64,000 bases of DNA from Domibacillus indicus (GTDB lineage Bacteria; Bacillota; Bacilli; Bacillales; Domibacillaceae): positions 1-64,000 of the forward strand of contig NZ_JAMBOO010000007.1 of the NCBI RefSeq assembly GCF_023715895.1. The letters run 5' to 3'. The translations under genes were made by a program, and so were the position numbers. Below are positions 61,559-64,000 of the stretch, one piece after another (the first letter of the stretch is position 1; each line of letters opens with the position of its first letter). Under the pieces are notes generated by a model that was not told the DNA's origin, searched no databases, and saw nothing but the letters and a program-made list of their open reading frames with translations.

Positions 61559-62463
61559 GCGCCTGCCACCATTCTTAAAAAGATTTCCTCCAACGTATCT
61601 GACCTTCTTGTTTCAAAACGTAAAATGTCTACATTATTCTTCAATGCATGCCCAATCAAATGGTTTTTATATGCCTGCACATCGTCAAGCGTTACTTTAA
61701 CAGTATTACCAATAAGGTCTACCTTTTGAACATAGGGCAGGCACCGGACGAGCCCCGCCCAGCCCAAGTCTCTTGGCGTAAGGTCAACATAAACCGCTGA
61801 ATCCTCATTTCTGCATGTCAGCTCAGCCAGTGTAGTATCTTCCAGTTTTATGCCGTTTTTCATAATGACGAGCCGCTCACAAATTTCTTCTGCATCACTT
61901 AAGATATGTGTTGATATCAGTACAGTGGTGTCTTTTTTTATATCTCGAATTAAATTCAACACCTCTCTTCTTCCGATTGGATCCAGCGCTGAAACCGGTT
62001 CATCCAATATAAGAAAAGACGGCTTATGAAGAAGAGCTTGCGCAATACCCAGCCTTTGTTTCATGCCCCCGGAAAAGGTGCCGACTTTTATATTCTCTTC
62101 CTGCTTGAGGCCTACCCGCGTCAGCACCGTTTCAATTTCTTTCAGAAGGTTTTTCTTTGGCATGTCTGATAGGCGCCCCATAAAAACGAGTGTTTCTTTA
62201 GCCGTCATCCAGGAATAAAGAGGTGGCTCCTGTGGAAGGTAGCCAATCTGGCGCTTCATAGAAGACAGCCTTTTTCCGTCTAGGTGCACCTCACCTTTAT
62301 CTGCTGGCAGCACATCTGTAATAATATTGAGCAGCGTTGACTTTCCTGCTCCATTCGGGCCAAGCAGCCCTACACATTCCCCTTCCTCAATATGTAAAGA
62401 AACATCCTGGACAGCTGTTTTATGTTTAAACGTTTTAGTCACATGTTCAACGCTTATTTTCAT
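61555..62463 (-). CDS. yxlF: ABC transporter ATP-binding protein, YxlF-like
   Basis: 302 residues. Walker A GLLGPNGAGKSTLLN, signature TFSGGMKQRLGIAQALL, Walker B FLILDEPVSALDP with the H-loop STHILSD, then a C-terminal extension typical of drug/antibiotic exporters. Overlaps both flanking genes by 4 bp, so the three are translationally coupled. Confidence 0.9.
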   Translation of the reverse strand: MKISVEHVTKTFKHKTAVQDVSLHIEEGECVGLLGPNGAGKSTLLNIITDVLPADKGEVHLDGKRLSSMKRQIGYLPQEPPLYSWMTAKETLVFMGRLSDMPKKNLLKEIETVLTRVGLKQEENIKVGTFSGGMKQRLGIAQALLHKPSFLILDEPVSALDPIGRREVLNLIRDIKKDTTVLISTHILSDAEEICERLVIMKNGIKLEDTTLAELTCRNEDSAVYVDLTPRDLGWAGLVRCLPYVQKVDLIGNTVKVTLDDVQAYKNHLIGHALKNNVDILRFETRRSDTLEEIFLRMVAGA

Positions 62464-62708
62464 CGGGCAGCGCCTCCTTTTCGTCCGATTGTGAAATATA
62501 AAATAGGACCGATCGTGTTACAAACCAGAATGATGATCATCCAAAAAAGCACATGATCTTGTGTTTTGCGGTGCCGGTATAAATCAATTAACGCCACCAC
62601 AATCAAAACCAAAGCAACGGCTATAAACGGCATAAGAATAGGCAGCACAACCGTCCAGTCGATTTCTTTCAATTCTTCCAATCCGTAATGAAGCTGCAAT
62701 TGTCTCAT
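62460..62708 (-). CDS. yxlE: PLDc_N-type small membrane protein, YxlE-like
   Basis: About 82 residues with two helices: VVLPILMPFIAVALVLIVVA, then DHVLFWMIIILVCNTIGPIL followed by YFTIGRKGG, the PLDc_N ending. In B. subtilis YxlE is an anti-sigma-Y partner; no sigY is visible here. The start is uncertain: ATG at 62708 has GGAAGG too close, and a TTG three codons later is better spaced. Confidence 0.75.
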   Translation of the reverse strand: MRQLQLHYGLEELKEIDWTVVLPILMPFIAVALVLIVVALIDLYRHRKTQDHVLFWMIIILVCNTIGPILYFTIGRKGGAAR

Positions 62709-62721
62709 TCCTTCCACTTTA

Positions 62722-62818
62722 TTATCATTATCGATAATGATAACATTAATATATGGAGAATGCATTTGTTTTTTTGGCTGAAGTTTAATATGATTTCTTT
62801 ATTATCGTTACTGATAAT
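62722..62818. promoter_or_regulatory. divergent control region with two dyads
   Basis: TTATCATTATC and GATAATGATAA abut as a perfect 22-bp palindrome (62722-62743) directly upstream of yxlE. ATTATC-N6-GATAAT (62801-62818) is a second dyad toward the divergent regulator. They probably bind the winged-helix protein encoded at 62894. The half-site GATAAT also resembles Fur boxes. Confidence 0.65.
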
Positions 62819-62893
62819 GTTCTCAACTTTTTTCAACTGACAGTTTTTAACGCTAAAAAATAGAACATTTTCGTTCTCAAAGGAGATTTATAT

Positions 62894-63430
62894 ATGAATA
62901 AAGCAGAAATATTAATGCACCCAGTCAGAATGAAAATATCCCAGGCTCTTATGCGAAACAAAGAAAACGGCCTGACACCTTTAGAAATGGTTAAAATCAT
63001 TCAGGATGTGCCTCAAGCGACCCTGTACCGTCATATTAGCACCCTGCATCAAGCGGGTATCATCCGTGTGGCAAAAGAAAAAAAAGTCCGGTCCGTGTCT
63101 GAAAAATATTATGTGTTGGACGAAGAAGCCGCCCAGCTTCATACGGATGAGTGGAAACATTTAACGAAAGAAAAAAAGCTCAGCTATCTTTCATATTATC
63201 AGCTGTCACTCATGACCCAGTATCAAAACTATTTGTCTATGCTAGAGAAAAAGCAACAAGCGGAAGACCTCTCCACTTTCTCGCTTATGGAATTAAAAAT
63301 CGACGAGCAGCATTTTGAGGATTTTCAGAAGGAATTAAACCAGTTAATGCGCAAATATTATGATCGAAAAAATGAGGATGCTGATGCGCCAGCCCGCACG
63401 ATTGCGGTAACGATTATTCCTGAGACTTAA
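62894..63430 (+). CDS. ArsR-type winged-helix regulator
   Basis: 178 residues. ILMHPVRMKISQALMRNKEN, then PLEMVKIIQDVPQATLYRHI and STLHQAGIIRVAKEKKV is an ArsR-like winged helix (HTH_20). A C-terminal helical part follows. AAAGGAG precedes ATG. Divergent from the yxlEFG-like operon with dyads in between, so it likely controls it, in place of the sigY used in B. subtilis. Confidence 0.85.
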   Translation: MNKAEILMHPVRMKISQALMRNKENGLTPLEMVKIIQDVPQATLYRHISTLHQAGIIRVAKEKKVRSVSEKYYVLDEEAAQLHTDEWKHLTKEKKLSYLSYYQLSLMTQYQNYLSMLEKKQQAEDLSTFSLMELKIDEQHFEDFQKELNQLMRKYYDRKNEDADAPARTIAVTIIPET

Positions 63431-63581
63431 TATAAATACCTTTTAGATCCGAGTTCCAAATGGATACTATTGAATAAAAGGCTGGAATAGTAGTGAACAG
63501 AATACAACTGATTTTAATAGTCTAAATTCAAATTGAAAGAAACCAACAGCCGATTACAAATATTTTAAAAGTTATAAGCAC

Positions 63582-63616
63582 AAAACAGAAGAACCTTTTA
63601 CGGTCCTTCTGTTTTT
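63582..63616 (-). terminator. terminator of the permease gene
   Basis: AAAACAGAAG/CTTCTGTTTTT stem with inner AACC/GGT pairing; 20 bp past the permease stop on the minus strand. The gap 63431-63581 is otherwise empty. Confidence 0.8.
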
Positions 63617-63637
63617 CAAGAAAATATTTAGTATGCG

Positions 63638-64000
63638 TTATTCAGCTTCATGCAAAGAAGGCGGCAGCTTTTTAAATCCGTTTGTTCTGGAGAATAAAAA
63701 AGCGATTCCGATTGCCAGCCATACAGTTCCCAGCAGTAAAGCAAGCCTGTCCATTCCGAACCAGATATAGGCAATGACTGAAAAGCCCAACAGCGGAAGC
63801 ACAAAGTATCGGATATGCTGCAGGCCGGATGGAAGCCAGTTTGGCTGACTGCCAAGTTTAAGCGGTGATTCTCCTTTTTTCTTAACGTAGTACAGCCAAA
63901 TGACAGATAAGTTTAGAGCAGTGAAGCCAAAAAAAGCTCCGTAGTTGACCAAATTGGAAATAAGGTTGATATCCATTGTATTTCCTAATATAAATTCAAT
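63638..64000 (-). CDS. APC-family amino acid permease, C-terminal part (runs off the window)
   Basis: The open frame continues to the window edge. It reads NLVNYGAFFGFTALNLSVIW, then LYYVKKKGESPL and two further helices (HIRYFVLPLLGFSVIAYIWF, LLLGTVWLAIGIAFLFSRTN). This is the last three or four helices of an APC-superfamily transporter, with the conserved NxGA...FxxxNLS. An ATG at 63976 is internal. Substrate unknown. Confidence 0.72.
   Translation of the reverse strand: MEFILGNTMDINLISNLVNYGAFFGFTALNLSVIWLYYVKKKGESPLKLGSQPNWLPSGLQHIRYFVLPLLGFSVIAYIWFGMDRLALLLGTVWLAIGIAFLFSRTNGFKKLPPSLHEAE

Noticed and set aside
62722-62743. Palindrome considered as a Fur box
   Set aside because: The half-sites are arranged ATTATC-GATAAT, not the usual GATAATNATTATC, and the adjacent genes are not iron-related; a dedicated regulator is adjacent.

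Overview
The window is chromosomal DNA of a spore-forming Bacillaceae bacterium (a Bacillus-like Firmicute). I cannot name the species. The evidence is a typical low-GC Bacillus 16S rRNA 5' end, strong AGGAGG-type ribosome binding sites with frequent TTG/GTG starts, sporulation and germination genes (CwlJ, a CotF-like coat protein, a YjcZ-type peptide), a sigma-B promoter, a cre site, and B. subtilis-like neighbourhoods (yfiBC-like, qdoI/lmrA-like, yrhDEG-like, yyaE-like, yxlEFG-like).

Layout. 1-1330: 5' end of a 16S gene leaving the window on the minus strand, its promoter, and a scrap of an EAL phosphodiesterase. 1.3-9.1 kb: a PadR-controlled heterodimeric ABC multidrug exporter, an amino acid permease and a solitary glgC. 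9.6-19.7 kb: arylamine N-acetyltransferase; a probable cyclic-di-GMP riboswitch leading into a 50-residue SinI-like antirepressor; two efflux pumps with TetR regulators; a quercetinase with LmrA-type operators; DUF192; cwlJ; and a TnpB-only transposon. 19.8-24.9 kb: a formate transporter/formate dehydrogenase operon with three small accessory genes. 25-28.9 kb: a MocR-type regulator split cleanly by a TnpB transposon, with a divergent EamA transporter. 28.9-38 kb: a diguanylate cyclase, a second EamA transporter, GrpB and GNAT pseudogenes, a decayed TnpB element, another TnpB element, and a coat gene.

38-46.5 kb is an accessory stretch of short genes of unknown function (one DUF3885), membrane proteins with an XRE regulator, a secreted protein, and fragments of an IS3 transposase, a histidine kinase and an HTH protein. 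46.5-53.3 kb holds a sugar-acid catabolic pair (enolase-superfamily dehydratase and a YjhG/YagF-like dehydratase, with promoter and cre) bracketed by two TnpB elements. 53.3-64 kb: PspA with a membrane partner, a YjcZ peptide, a Lys/Asp repeat protein, a YyaE-like molybdopterin oxidoreductase, a sigma-B KGG stress protein, an MCP fragment, a yxlEFG-like ABC operon with a divergent winged-helix regulator, and the C-terminal end of an APC permease.

The main themes are three. First, five IS200/IS605-type TnpB elements of three families lie in the window without any visible TnpA, several of them placed just after terminators or stop codons, and one excisable in silico to restore a full gene. Second, cyclic-di-GMP traces recur (diguanylate cyclase, EAL remnant, riboswitch upstream of a SinI-like gene). 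Third, gene decay is ongoing, with about nine recognisable pseudogenes. Product names rest on recalled family motifs; no database search was possible.
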